From positions 6,364,046 through 6,428,045 of the forward strand of contig OZ026603.1 of NCBI GenBank assembly GCA_964020085.1: 64,000 nt of DNA, given 5' to 3'. Under the pieces are notes generated by a model. It did no database searches. It had not been told where the DNA came from and saw only the letters and a program-made list of their open reading frames with translations. The position numbers and the translations under genes were made by a program. Positions 34,561-47,592 of the stretch are shown here, piece after piece; position 1 is the stretch's first letter, and each line of letters begins with the position of its first letter. Origin of the DNA: Micromussa lordhowensis (taxonomy: Eukaryota > Cnidaria > Anthozoa > Scleractinia > Lobophylliidae).

Positions 34561-37500
34561 ATCTTGGAGACATTACATTTACAGTTAAAATACATAACAT
34601 CTACAGATGCCTACTAAATATGTCTGGATTTATGAAAACCGTGTTAAAACGAAATCAAGTGTTTTTTTTTTAATTGCTGATTTCTTCAATTTAATTTTCT
34701 TCCTTGCTCTCGCTATGACAGCAGATTGTAATTCGTACCTAGCATGAAATGTAGAGAACTTCTTGCCGCATGTTTCATTGATCTTCCCTTTTTTTAAATT
34801 ATTTATCCTACCACCCCCCCCCCCCTCCCCCCTTCGAATTTCTACTAGGTTTAGTCCAGGCTTCACTCGTTTGAATTCAGTTCGCGCGTTCGTTGACTCT
34901 GACATGGAGCCGATCGCTTAGCGTTCTGCATTTGCTGTCTAAAGGAAGTCTGCCTGAGGACATCATTAAGTCCAATGAAGGTGCAAGTCTAACGGTTTGC
35001 TAGCAAGCGTCGTCTATTATCCTACGCGGTAAGGCGGGCCTGATATGTATCAACGGAACATTTAGTCCCGTAAGAGTAGGCCGTTTGCCCTGAAGCGATA
35101 ATGTTGTGCTTGCTTTAGACAGCAAAGATCTTTAGCCACACCAATTTAGGGCTTATAGGTGCAATGGACTAGACATTTCCAGCTGCTGTTGGCGTTATTT
35201 GCCCTGAACTTTGATTTGGCTAAAGACTTGGAAAAAAATCTGTTGAAATGTGGATATGCCATTCCGCGCTCGACAAAAATCAAGTTCATCCGGGACATTG
35301 CTATTTGCAAGCAAAGCATGGCCAGGAGCAGAGTGAAGAACATGAGTTCAAGCGCTGATCGTGAGTAGAATTTCCTTGTTTGATCAATTTTAGGCGTTCT
35401 CGGCTTCGCTAACTATCAGAACTGTCTGTGATTCGCTAGCGCGGAAGAATTTTATTTGCGTGTCTTCCGGCTGATGATTGATCAGTTTGTTGAAGTGTTG
35501 ACATGTTGAAGTGCTCGCCAACTCATGATTATGGCCTAGTTTGTTTAAAGTTCGATCCATTCTCGATGTAGGAAGCTCTTGTTTAGTCCATTTAGGACGA
35601 TGCAGGTTATAGAAAGCTAAACTTGATCAACTCTCCGCCGCCGTTTTTGACATCTGTGCCTTCGTGTGTTTATGTAGACCGTGGCTCCAATTTCATGTTC
35701 AAAGCACTCTTAATTAAATTGTAGAATTCATGATTCATCGAAAAGACGGTGAAACTAGTCCTCCTGGCCTGAAAAGGCATCCAGGAGAGTTATTTCCCTT
35801 TATTTGAGCTATGATAAGCCTTGTGGAAAGCTAGCGCTAAGACAGAATTGTATCACGATAATCAGTGACAAGTCAAATTCTGTGGCTACGTTTTTGCGAA
35901 TCCAGACAGATATTGAAAGTAAATGTCACGTAAGGGCTACTAGTTGGCTGAAATGTAGAAGCAAATAGTCCATTTGACTGCTTACAATGCTCTTTTTGCC
36001 ATGACTGGCTAATTTAATGCCTAGGAAAGACATAGTGAGGTCATTTAGCTAAAATCACAGAGGTTAAACATGTCTAAATTAGTGCCGCGAATCAAGTGAT
36101 CAATTTAAGCTCTGATTAAGCTTTGTTTGGCTAGTTCGACTCATTTGAAGCGATTTCAAAGGCTTGCATAGGCATGACATAGCTTCTATTAAAGAGTACA
36201 TGAGGTAGAAAGCACTCTCAGTACTACATGGTTTTATTTATGTACACTATCTGACCGATTTCCTAAAAACGTGCCTGCTGTTTTTAGTGCCTGCAGCCTT
36301 TAACACGGTTTTCATAAATCCAGACATAAATACATAATAGTTAAAGATATATTTATTAAAAAGAAGAGCCGCTGTACAAAATGCGGCCCTGGATTCTCTT
36401 TTAAAACCAGTAAACTCATAGGTAGGGATAAAATCAGCTAGCGCATTCCGCAACTTAGCTGATACGTAAGAAAAAAGAGAACTAAGACCATAACTGGTTG
36501 TTCCAGGTTAATTGAGGGACAAAATGTAATTTCCGCGAAGATCATGCATAACAAAGGGGCCGGGAAAGAAAACGTATTTTTCACATAAGCAGAAAAACCC
36601 TTTAAAAAAAAAACAAACAAACATACCTTTATGAAGTAATACGAGGAAATTTTGAATGCGCTTATTGCATAGAGATGTAGAGCTTGACTTTCGCAGTAAG
36701 AGGACAGGTAATCTGCAGATATAAATATCGTTATTCTCCTATTTACATCATTATACCGTTTCTTTGACACGAGAATTAGAGCGAAATGAAAGCACAACTT
36801 TGTCGCGAATTTTCTATGATTAAAAACTTGTTCAGAAATCCAAAATCTAAATTAACAGCACACACCACGTCTACTCCTGAGTATCTGGCTAGAAATCATT
36901 TCCTCAGGCCGCGCTTCAGCCATTCGATGAGGGCCAGTCTCGTGCTTCTTACTGTTGCCTCGCTCATGCCCAAAAAGAATTCTGGGTAATTCTGCCATTC
37001 CATGACAAGAGAAGAGTCCCGATTCTCATTTTATAGATTTCTTTATAAGTGTCGGGCCACCCAGTCCTACCAGCAAAATACAGCCTCCATTGACGTTTTT
37101 AGCTGTCAAAACGTGCCCAAATTGTATCGGTAGGTCTTGGAATTCGTCCACAGAAAGGCCAGAGAGACAACTTCACTCGTGAACCACCATGTTTGCAACA
37201 GAGCCTTTAAAGCGTCCCAGTCTGCATGAAACCATCTCTCGCCTCTCTCTAAGACAAGACCAGACACGCACGGTTCTTACGTTACGTTTGTGCCTATGAA
37301 ATCAACTGAAATGGCAATTGCTGGTTTAAAAAATGAAAAAAAAAAACAGCATGTTCATATTTTTTGGTAGGCTAGCCATCGAAGAGCCAGAACATTTGCG
37401 CATGCGCTGACGGAATGTTTGAACAAGAGAGAAAAACGCAGTACCTCCAGACACCGGCGCTGGAGCATCGTACCAAACGAGTCATCCCGGGATTTCGGCC

Positions 37501-37817
37501 CGTGCGATCGCTTTTGGACGCAGTTGGCCCTTCGCTGCTTTCTGCTACCGACCTTGCCTCCCGGTACGGCATTGAGGGAGAGATATGTCGGCCCCTAAAC
37601 CATATGTGACAAATCCCACGCCTACTCACAGCTCCAAACCGCCCTTGTCAATATAGCGTAAGAATTAGATGGCTTATATATTGAAGAGAAAAGTCATTTT
37701 CTCTGTCATATGGTAAGCACTGGAGTCGCAGATTAATTAAAAAGTGTGCGCATGCGCCCTGCTAAAGGTAACATACATACAGTCATAAGCTTTTTCCGAA
37801 TAACTACAGGAGCTAAT
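34561..37817. repeat. Array unit 7
   Basis: 3,257 bp; insert at 34621-36326. Shares AAGTGTTTTTTTTT after the left inverted repeat with units 8 and 9. Private: CCTGAAGCGATAATG (35090), AAATCTAAATTAAC (36842), GACAAGAGAAG (37004). Confidence 0.95.
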
Positions 37818-40800
37818 ATCTTGGAGACATTACATTTACAGTTAAAATACATAACATCTACAGATGCCTACTAAATATGTCTGGATTTATGAAAACCGTG
37901 TTAAAACGAAATCAAGTGTTTTTTTTTTAATTGCTGATTTCTTCAATTTAATTTTCTTCCTTGCTCTCGCTATGACAGCAGATTGTAATTCGTACCTAGC
38001 ATGAAATGTAGAGAACTTCTTGCCGCATGTTTCATTGATCTTCCCTTTTTTTAAATTATTTATCCTACCACCCCCCCCCCCCCCTTCCCCCTTCGAATTT
38101 CTACTAGGTTTAGTCCAGGATTCACTCGTTTGAATTCAGTTCGCGCGTTCGTTGACTCTGACATGGAGCCGATCGCTTAGCGTTCTGCATTTGCTGTCTA
38201 AAGGAAGTCTGCCTGAGGACATCATTAAGTCCAATGAAGGTGCAAGTCTAACGGTTTGCTAGCAAGCGTCGTCTATTATCCTACGCGGTAAGGCGGGCCT
38301 GATATGTATCAACGGAACATTTAGTCCCGTAAGAGTAGGCCGTTTGCCCTGTAGCGATAATGTTGTGCTTGCTTTAGACAGCAAAGATCTTTAGCCACAC
38401 CAATTTAGGGCTTATAGGTGCAATGGACTAGACATTTCCAGCTGCTGTTGGCGTTATTTGCCCTGAACTTTGATTTGGCTAAAGACTTGGAAAAAAATCT
38501 GTTGAAATGTGGATATGCCATTCCGCGCTCGACAAAAATCAAGTTCATCCGGGACATTGCTATTTGCAAGCAAAGCATGGCCAGGAGCAGAGTGAAGAAC
38601 ATGAGTTCAAGCGCTGATCGTGAGTAGAATTTCCTTGTTTGATCAATTTTAGGCGTTCTCGGCTTCGCTAACTATCAGAACTGTCTGTGATTCGCTAGCG
38701 CGGAAGAATTTTATTTGCGTGTCTTCCGGCTGATGATTGATCAGTTTGTTGAAGTGTTGACATGTTGAAGTGCTCGCCAACTCATGATTATGGCCTAGTT
38801 TGTTTAAAGTTCGATCCATTCTCGATGTAGGAAGCTCTTGTTTAGTCCATTTAGGACGATGCAGGTTATAGAAAGCTAAACTTGATCAACTCTCCGCCGC
38901 CGTTTTTGACATCTGTGCCTTCGTGTGTTTATGTAGACCGTGGCTCCAATTTCATGTTCAAAGCACTCTTAATTAAATTGTAGAATTCATGATTCATCGA
39001 AAAGACGGTGAAACTAGTCCTCCTGGCCTGAAAAGGCATCCAGGAGAGTTATTTCCCTTTATTTGAGCTATGATAAGCCTTGTGGAAAGCTAGCGCTAAG
39101 ACAGAATTGTATCACGATAATCAGTGACAAGTCAAATTCTGTGGCTACGTTTTTGCGAATCCAGACAGATATTGAAAGTAAATGTCACGTAAGGGCTACT
39201 AGTTGGCTGAAATGTAGAAGCAAATAGTCCATTTGACTGCTTACAATGCTCTTTTTGCCATGACTGGCTAATTTAATGCCTAGGAAAGACATAGTGAGGT
39301 CATTTAGCTAAAATCACAGAGGTTAAACATGTCTAAATTAGTGCCGCGAATCAAGTGATCAATTTAAGCTCTGATTAAGCTTTGTTTGGCTAGTTCGACT
39401 CATTTGAAGCGATTTCAAAGGCTTGCATAGGCATGACATAGCTTCTATTAAAGAGTACATGAGGTAGAAAGCACTCTCAGTACTACATGGTTTTATTTAT
39501 GTACACTATCTGACCGATTTCCTAAAAACGTGCCTGCTGTTTTTAGTGCCTGCAGCCTTTAACACGGTTTTCATAAATCCAGACATAAATACATAATAGT
39601 TAAAGATATATTTATTAAAAAGAAGAGCCGCTGTACAAAATGCGGCCCTGGATTCTCTTTTAAAACCAGTAAACTCATAGGTAGGGATAAAATCAGCTAG
39701 CGCATTCCGCAACTTAGCTGATACGTAAGAAAAAAGAGAACTAAGACCATAACTGGTTGTTCCAGGTTAATTGAGGGACAAAATGTAATTTCCGCGAAGA
39801 TCATGCATAACAAAGGGGCCGGGAAAGAAAACGTATTTTTCACATAAGCAGAAAAACCCTTTAAAAAAAAAACAAACAAACATACCTTTATGCAGTAATA
39901 CGAGGAAATTTTGAATGCGCTTATTGCATAGAGATGTAGAGCTTGACTTTCGCAGTAAGAGGACAGGTAATCTGCAGATATAAATATCGTTATTCTCCTA
40001 TTTACATCATTATACCGTTTCTTTGACACGAGAATTAGAGCGAAATGAAAGCACAACTTTGTCGCGAATTTTCTATGATTAAAAACTTGTTCAGAAATCC
40101 AAAATCTAAGTTAACAGCACACACCACGTCTACTCCTGAGTATCTGGCTAGAAATCATTTCCTCAGGCCGCGCTTCAGCCATTCGATGAGGGCCAGTCTC
40201 GTGCTTCTTACTGTTGCCTCGCTCATGCCCAAAAAGAATTCTGGGTAATTCTGCCATTCCATGACAAGGGAAGAGTCCCGATTCTCATTTTATAGATTTC
40301 TTTATAAGTGTCGGGCCACCCAGTCCTACCAGCAAAATACAGCCTCCATTGACGTTTTTAGCTGTCAAAACGTGCCCAAATTGTATCGGTAGGTCTTGGA
40401 ATTCGTCCACAGAAAGGCCAGAGAGACAACTTCACTCGTGAACCACCATGTTTGCAACAGAGCCTTTAAAGCGTCCCAGTCTGCATGAAACCATCTCTCG
40501 CCTCTCTCTAAGACAAGACCAGACACGCACGGTTCTTACGTTACGTTTGTGCCTATGAAATCAACTGAAATGGCAATTGCTGGTTTAAAAAATGAAAAAA
40601 AAAAACAGCATGTTCATATTTTTTGGTAGGCTAGCCATCGAAGAGCCAGAACATTTGCGCATGCGCTGACGGAATGTTTGAACAAGAGAGAAAAACGCAG
40701 TACCTCCAGACACCGGCGCTGGAGCATCGTACCAAACGAGTCATCCCGGGATTTCGGCCCGTGCGATCGCTTTTGGACGCAGTTGGCCCTTCGCTGCTTT

Positions 40801-41076
40801 CTGCTACCGACCTTGCCTCCCGGTACGGCATTGAGGGAGAGATATGTCGGCCCCTAAACCATATGTGACAAATCCCACGCCTACTCACAGCTCCAAACCG
40901 CCCTTGTCAATATAGCGTAAGAATTAGATGGCTTATATATTGAAGAGAAAAGTCATTTTCTCTGTCATATGGTAAGCACTGGAGTCGCAGATTAATTAAA
41001 AAGTGTGCGCATGCGCCCTGCTAAAGGTAACATACATACAGTCATAAGCTTTTTCCGAATAACTACAGGAGCTAAT
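37818..41076. repeat. Array unit 8
   Basis: 3,259 bp; insert at 37878-39585. Combines the AAGTGTTTTTTTTT variant of units 7 and 9 with the CCTTCCCCC/GGATTCACTCG haplotype of unit 5. Private: ATGCAGTAATACG near 39891. Confidence 0.95.
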
Positions 41077-44000
41077 ATCTTGGAGACATTACATTTACAG
41101 TTAAAATACATAACATCTACAGATGCCTACTAAATATGTCTGGATTTATGAAAACCGTGTTAAAACGAAATCAAGTGTTTTTTTTTTAATTGCTGATTTC
41201 TTCAATTTAATTTTCTTCCTTGCTCTCGCTATGACAGCAGATTGTAATTCGTACCTAGCATGAAATGTAGAGAACTTCTTGCCGCATGTTTCATTGATCT
41301 TCCCTTTTTTTAAATTATTTGTCCTACCACCCCCCCCCCCTCCCCCCTTCGAATTTCTACTAGGTTTAGTCCAGGCTTCACTCGTTTGAATTCAGTTCGC
41401 GCGTTCGTTGACTCTGACATGGAGCCGATCGCTTAGCGTTCTGCATTTGCTGTCTAAAGGAAGTCTGCCTGAGGACATCATTAAGTCCAATGAAGGTGCA
41501 AGTCTAACGGTTTGCTAGCAAGCGTCGTCTATTATCCTACGCGGTAAGGCGGGCCTGATATGTATCAACGGAACATTTAGTCCCGTAAGAGTAGGCCGTT
41601 TGCCCTGTAGCGATAATGTTGTGCTTGCTTTAGACAGCAAAGATCTTTAGCCACACCAATTTAGGGCTTATAGGTGCAATGGACTAGACATTTCCAGCTG
41701 CTGTTGGCGTTATTTGCCCTGAACTTTGATTTGGCTAAAGACTTGGAAAAAAATCTGTTGAAATGTGGATATGCCATTCCGCGCTCGACAAAAATCAAGT
41801 TCATCCGGGACATTGCTATTTGCAAGCAAAGCATGGCCAGGAGCAGAGTGAAGAACATGAGTTCAAGCGCTGATCGTGAGTAGAATTTCCTTGTTTGATC
41901 AATTTTAGGCGTTCTCGGCTTCGCTAACTATCAGAACTGTCTGTGATTCGCTAGCGCGGAAGAATTTTATTTGCGTGTCTTCCGGCTGATGATTGATCAG
42001 TTTGTTGAAGTGTTGACATGTTGAAGTGCTCGCCAACTCATGATTATGGCCTAGTTTGTTTAAAGTTCGATCCATTCTCGATGTAGGAAGCTCTTGTTTA
42101 GTCCATTTAGGACGATGCAGGTTATAGAAAGCTAAACTTGATCAACTCTCCGCCGCCGTTTTTGACATCTGTGCCTTCGTGTGTTTATGTAGACCGTGGC
42201 TCCAATTTCATGTTCAAAGCACTCTTAATTAAATTGTAGAATTCATGATTCATCGAAAAGACGGTGAAACTAGTCCTCCTGGCCTGAAAAGGCATCCAGG
42301 AGAGTTATTTCCCTTTATTTGAGCTATGATAAGCCTTGTGGAAAGCTAGCGCTAAGACAGAATTGTATCACGATAATCAGTGACAAGTCAAATTCTGTGG
42401 CTACGTTTTTGCGAATCCAGACAGATATTGAAAGTAAATGTCACGTAAGGGCTACTAGTTGGCTGAAATGTAGAAGCAAATAGTCCATTTGACTGCTTAC
42501 AATGCTCTTTTTGCCATGACTGGCTAATTTAATGCCTAGGAAAGACATAGTGAGGTCATTTAGCTAAAATCACAGAGGTTAAACATGTCTAAATTAGTGC
42601 CGCGAATCAAGTGATCAATTTAAGCTCTGATTAAGCTTTGTTTGGCTAGTTCGACTCATTTGAAGCGATTTCAAAGGCTTGCATAGGCATGACATAGCTT
42701 CTATTAAAGAGTACATGAGGTAGAAAGCACTCTCAGTACTACATGGTTTTATTTATGTACACTATCTGACCGATTTCCTAAAAACGTGCCTGCTGTTTTT
42801 AGTGCCTGCAGCCTTTAACACGGTTTTCATAAATCCAGACATAAATACATAATAGTTAAAGATATATTTATTAAAAAGAAGAGCCGCTGTACAAAATGCG
42901 GCCCTGGATTCTCTTTTAAAACCAGTAAACTCATAGGTAGGGATAAAATCAGCTAGCGCATTCCGCAACTTAGCTGATACGTAAGAAAAAAGAGAACTAA
43001 GACCATAACTGGTTGTTCCAGGTTAATTGAGGGACAAAATGTAATTTCCGCGAAGATCATGCATAACAAAGGGGCCGGGAAAGAAAACGTATTTTTCACA
43101 TAAGCAGAAAAACCCTTTAAAAAAAAAACAAACAAACATACCTTTATGAAGTAATACGAGGAAATTTTGAATGCGCTTATTGCATAGAGATGTAGAGCTT
43201 GACTTTCGCAGTAAGAGGACAGGTAATCTGCAGATATAAATATCGTTATTCTCCTATTTACATCATTATACCGTTTCTTTGACACGAGAATTAGAGCGAA
43301 ATGAAAGCACAACTTTGTCGCGAATTTTCTATGATTAAAAACTTGTTCAGAAATCCAAAATCTAAGTTAACAGCACACACCACGTCTACTCCTGAGTATC
43401 TGGCTAGAAATCATTTCCTCAGGCCGCGCTTCAGCCATTCGATGAGGGCCAGTCTCGTGCTTCTTACTGTTGCCTCGCTCATGCCCAAAAAGAATTCTGG
43501 GTAATTCTGCCATTCCATGACAAGGGAAGAGTCCCGATTCTCATTTTATAGATTTCTTTATAAGTGTCGGGCCACCCAGTCCTACCAGCAAAATACAGCC
43601 TCCATTGACGTTTTTAGCTGTCAAAACGTGCCCAAATTGTATCGGTAGGTCTTGGAATTCGTCCACAGAAAGGCCAGAGAGACAACTTCACTCGTGAACC
43701 ACCATGTTTGCAACAGAGCCTTTAAAGCGTCCCAGTCTGCATGAAACCATCTCTCGCCTCTCTCTAAGACAAGACCAGACACGCACGGTTCTTACGTTAC
43801 GTTTGTGCCTATGAAATCAACTGAAATGGCAATTGCTGGTTTAAAAAATGAAAAAAAAAACCAGCATGTTCATATTTTTTGGTAGGCTAGCCATCGAAGA
43901 GCCAGAACATTTGCGCATGCGCTGACGGAATGTTTGAACAAGAGAGAAAAACGCAGTACCTCCAGACACCGGCGCTGGAGCATCGTACCAAACGAGTCAT

Positions 44001-44332
44001 CCCGGGATTTCGGCCCGTGCGATCGCTTTTGGACGCAGTTGGCCCTTCGCTGCTTTCTGCTACCGACCTTGCCTCCCGGTACGGCATTGAGGGAGAGATA
44101 TGTCGGCCCCTAAACCATATGTGACAAATCCCACGCCTACTCACAGCTCCAAACCGCCCTTGTCAATATAGCGTAAGAATTAGATGGCTTATATATTGAA
44201 GAGAAAAGTCATTTTCTCTGTCGTATGGTAAGCACTGGAGTCGCAGATTAATTAAAAAGTGTGCGCATGCGCCCTGCTAAAGGTAACATACATACAGTCA
44301 TAAGCTTTTTCCGAATAACTACAGGAGCTAAT
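41077..44332. repeat. Array unit 9
   Basis: 3,256 bp; insert at 41137-42841. Last unit of the block carrying GGGAAAGAAAAC. Private: TATTTGTCCTACC near 41318 and CTGTCGTATGG near 44218. Confidence 0.95.
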
Positions 44333-47300
44333 ATCTTGGAGACATTACATTTACAGTTAAAATACATAACATCTACAGATGCCTACTAAATATGTCTGGA
44401 TTTATGAAAACCGTGTTAAAACGAAATCAAGTGGTTTTTTTTTAATTGCTTATTTCTTCAATTTAATTTTCTTCCTTGCTCTCGCTATGACAGCAGATTG
44501 TAATTCGTACCTAGCATGAAATGTAGAGAACTTCTTGCCGCATGTTTCATTGATCTTCCCTTTTTTTAAATTATTTATCCTACCACCCCCCCCCCCCTCC
44601 CCCCTTCGAATTTCTACTAGGTTTAGTCCAGGCTTCACTCGTTTGAATTCAGTTCGCGCGTTCGTTGACTCTGACATGGAGCCGATCGCTTAGCGTTCTG
44701 CATTTGCTGTCTAAAGGAAGTCTGCCTGAGGACATCAATAAATCCAATGAAGGTGCAAGTCTAACGGTTTGCTAGCAAGCGCGGTCTATTATCCTACGCG
44801 GTAAGGCGGGCCTGATATGTATCAACGGAACATTTAGTCCCGTAAGAGTAGGCCGTTTGCCCTGTAGCGATAATGTTGTGCTTGCTTTAGACAGCAAAGA
44901 TCTTTAGCCACACCAATTTAGGGCTTATAGGTGCAATGGACTAGACATTTCCAGCTGCTGTTGGCGTTATTTGCCCTGAACTTTGATTTGGCTAAAGACT
45001 TAGAAAAAAATCAGTTGAAATGTGGATATGCCATTCCGCGCTCGACAAAAATCAAGTTCATCCGGGACATTGCTATTTGCAAGCAAAGCATGGCCAGGAG
45101 CAGAGTGAAGAACATGAGTTCAAGCGCTGATCGTGAGTAGAATTTCCTTGTTTGATCAATTTTAGGCGTTCTCGGCTTCGCTAACTATCAGAACTGTCTG
45201 TGATTCGCTAGCGCGGAAGAATTTTATTTGCGTGTCTTCCGGCTGATGATTGATCAGTTTGTTGAAGTGTTGACATGTTGAAGTGCTCGCCAACTCATGA
45301 TTATGGCCTAGTTTGTTTAAAGTTCGATCCATTCTCGATGTAGGAAGCTCTTGTTTAGTCCATTTAGGACGATGCAGGTTATAGAAAGCTAAACTTGATC
45401 AACTCTCCGCCGCCGTTTTTGACATCTGTGCCTTCGTGTGTTTATGTAGACCGTGGCTCCAATTTCATGTTCAAAGCACTCTTAATTAAATTGTAGAATT
45501 CATGATTCATCGAAAAGACGGTGAAACTAGTCCTCCTGGCCTGAAAAGGCATCCAGGAGAGTTATTTCCCTTTATTTGAGCTATGATAAGCCTTGTGGAA
45601 AGCTAGCGCTAAGACAGAATTGTATCACGATAATCAGTGACAAGTCAAATTCTGTGGCTACGTTTTTGCGAATCCAGACAGATATTGAAAGTAAATGTCA
45701 CGTAAGGGCTACTAGTTGGCTGAAATGTAGAAGCAAATAGTCCATTTGACTGCTGACAATGCTCTTTTTGCCATGACTGGCTAATTTAATGCCTAGGAAA
45801 GACATAGTGAGGTCATTTAGCTAAAATCACAGAGGTTAAACATGTCTAAATTAGTGCCGCGAATCAAGTGATCAATTTAAGCTCTGATTAAGCTTTGTTT
45901 GGCTAGTTCGACTCATTTGAAGCGATTTCAAAGGCTTGCATAGGCATGACATAGCTTCTATTAAAGAGTACATGAGGTAGAAAGCACTCTCAGTACTACA
46001 TGGTTTTATTTATGTACACTATCTGACCGATTTCCTAAAAACGTGCCTGCTGTTTTTAGTGCCTGCAGCCTTTAACACGGTTTTCATAAATCCAGACATA
46101 AATACATAATAGTTAAAGATATATTTATTAAAAAGAAGAGCCGCTGTACAAAATGCGGCCCTGGATTCTCTTTTAAAACCAGTAAACTCATAGGTGGGGA
46201 TAAAATCAGCTAGTGCATTCCGCAACTTAGCTGATACGTAAGAAAAAAGAGAACTAAGACCATAACTGGTTGTTCCAGGTTAATTGAGGGACAAAATGTA
46301 ATTTCCGCGAAGATCATGCATAACAAAGGGGCCGGGACAGAAAACGTATTTTTCACATAAGCAGAAAAACCCTTTAAAAAAACCAAACGTAACAAACATA
46401 CCTTTATGAAGTAATACGAGGAAATTTTGAATGCGCTTATTGCATAGAGATGTAGAGCTTGACTTTCGCAGTAAGAGGACAGGTAATCTGCAGATATAAA
46501 TATCGTTATTCTCCTATTTACATCATTATACCGTTTCTTTGACACGAGAATTAGAGCGAAATGAAAGCACAACTTTGTCGCGAATTTTCTATGATTAAAA
46601 ACTTGTTCAGAAATCCAAAATCTAAGTTAACAGCACACACCACGTCTACTCCTGAGTATCTGGCTAGAAATCATTTCCTCAGGCCGCGCTTCAGCCATTC
46701 GATGAGGGCCAGTCTCGTGCTTCTTACTGTTGCCTCGCTCATGCCCAAAAAGAATTCTGGGTAATTCTGCCATTCCATGACAAGGGAAGAGTCCCGATTC
46801 TCATTTTATAGATTTCTTTATAAGTGTCGGGCCACCCAGTCCTACCAGCAAAATACAGCCTCCATTGACGTTTTTAGCTGTCAAAACGTGCCCAAATTGT
46901 ATCGGTAGGTCTTGGAATTCGTCCACAGAAAGGCCAGAGAGACAACTTCACTCGTGAACCACCATGTTTGCAACAGAGCCTTTAAAGCGTCCCAGTCTGC
47001 ATGAAACCATCTCTCGCCTCTCTCTAAGACAAGACCAGACACGCACGGTTCTTACGTTACGTTTGTGCCTATGAAATCAACTGAAATGGCAATTGCTGGT
47101 TTAAAAAATGAAAAAAAAAAACGGCATGTTCATATTTTTTGGTAGGCTAGCCATCGAAGAGCCAGAACATTTGCGCATGCGCTGACGGAATGTTTGAACA
47201 AGAGAGAAAAACGCAGTACCTCCAGACACCGGCGCTGGAGCATCGTACCAAACGAGTCATCCCGGGATTTCGGCCCGTGCGATCGCTTTTGGACGCAGTT

Positions 47301-47592
47301 GGCCCTTCGCTGCTTTCTGCTACCGACCTTGCCTCCCGGTACGGCATTGAGGGAGAGATATGTCGGCCCCTAAACCATATGTGACAAATCCCACGCCTAC
47401 TCACAGCTCCAAACCGCCCTTGTCAATATAGCGTAAGAATTAGATGGCTTATATATTGAAGAGAAAAGTCATTTTCTCTGTCATATGGTAAGCACTGGAG
47501 TCGCAGATTAATTAAAAAGTGTCGGCATGCGCCCTGCTAAAGGTAACATACATACAGTCATAAGCTTTTTCCGAATAACTACAGGAGCTAAT
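44333..47592. repeat. Array unit 10
   Basis: 3,260 bp; insert at 44393-46098. Markedly more private changes than inner units: ATTGCTTATTTC (44447), CATCAATAAATCC (44735), CTTAGAAAAAAATCAG (44999), CTGCTGACAATG (45751), AGGTGGGGAT (46192), GCTAGTGCATTC (46209) and a damaged second NRF1 palindrome (47522). Shares AAGCGCGGTC and a CGTAACAAAC insertion near 46388 with unit 11. Confidence 0.95.
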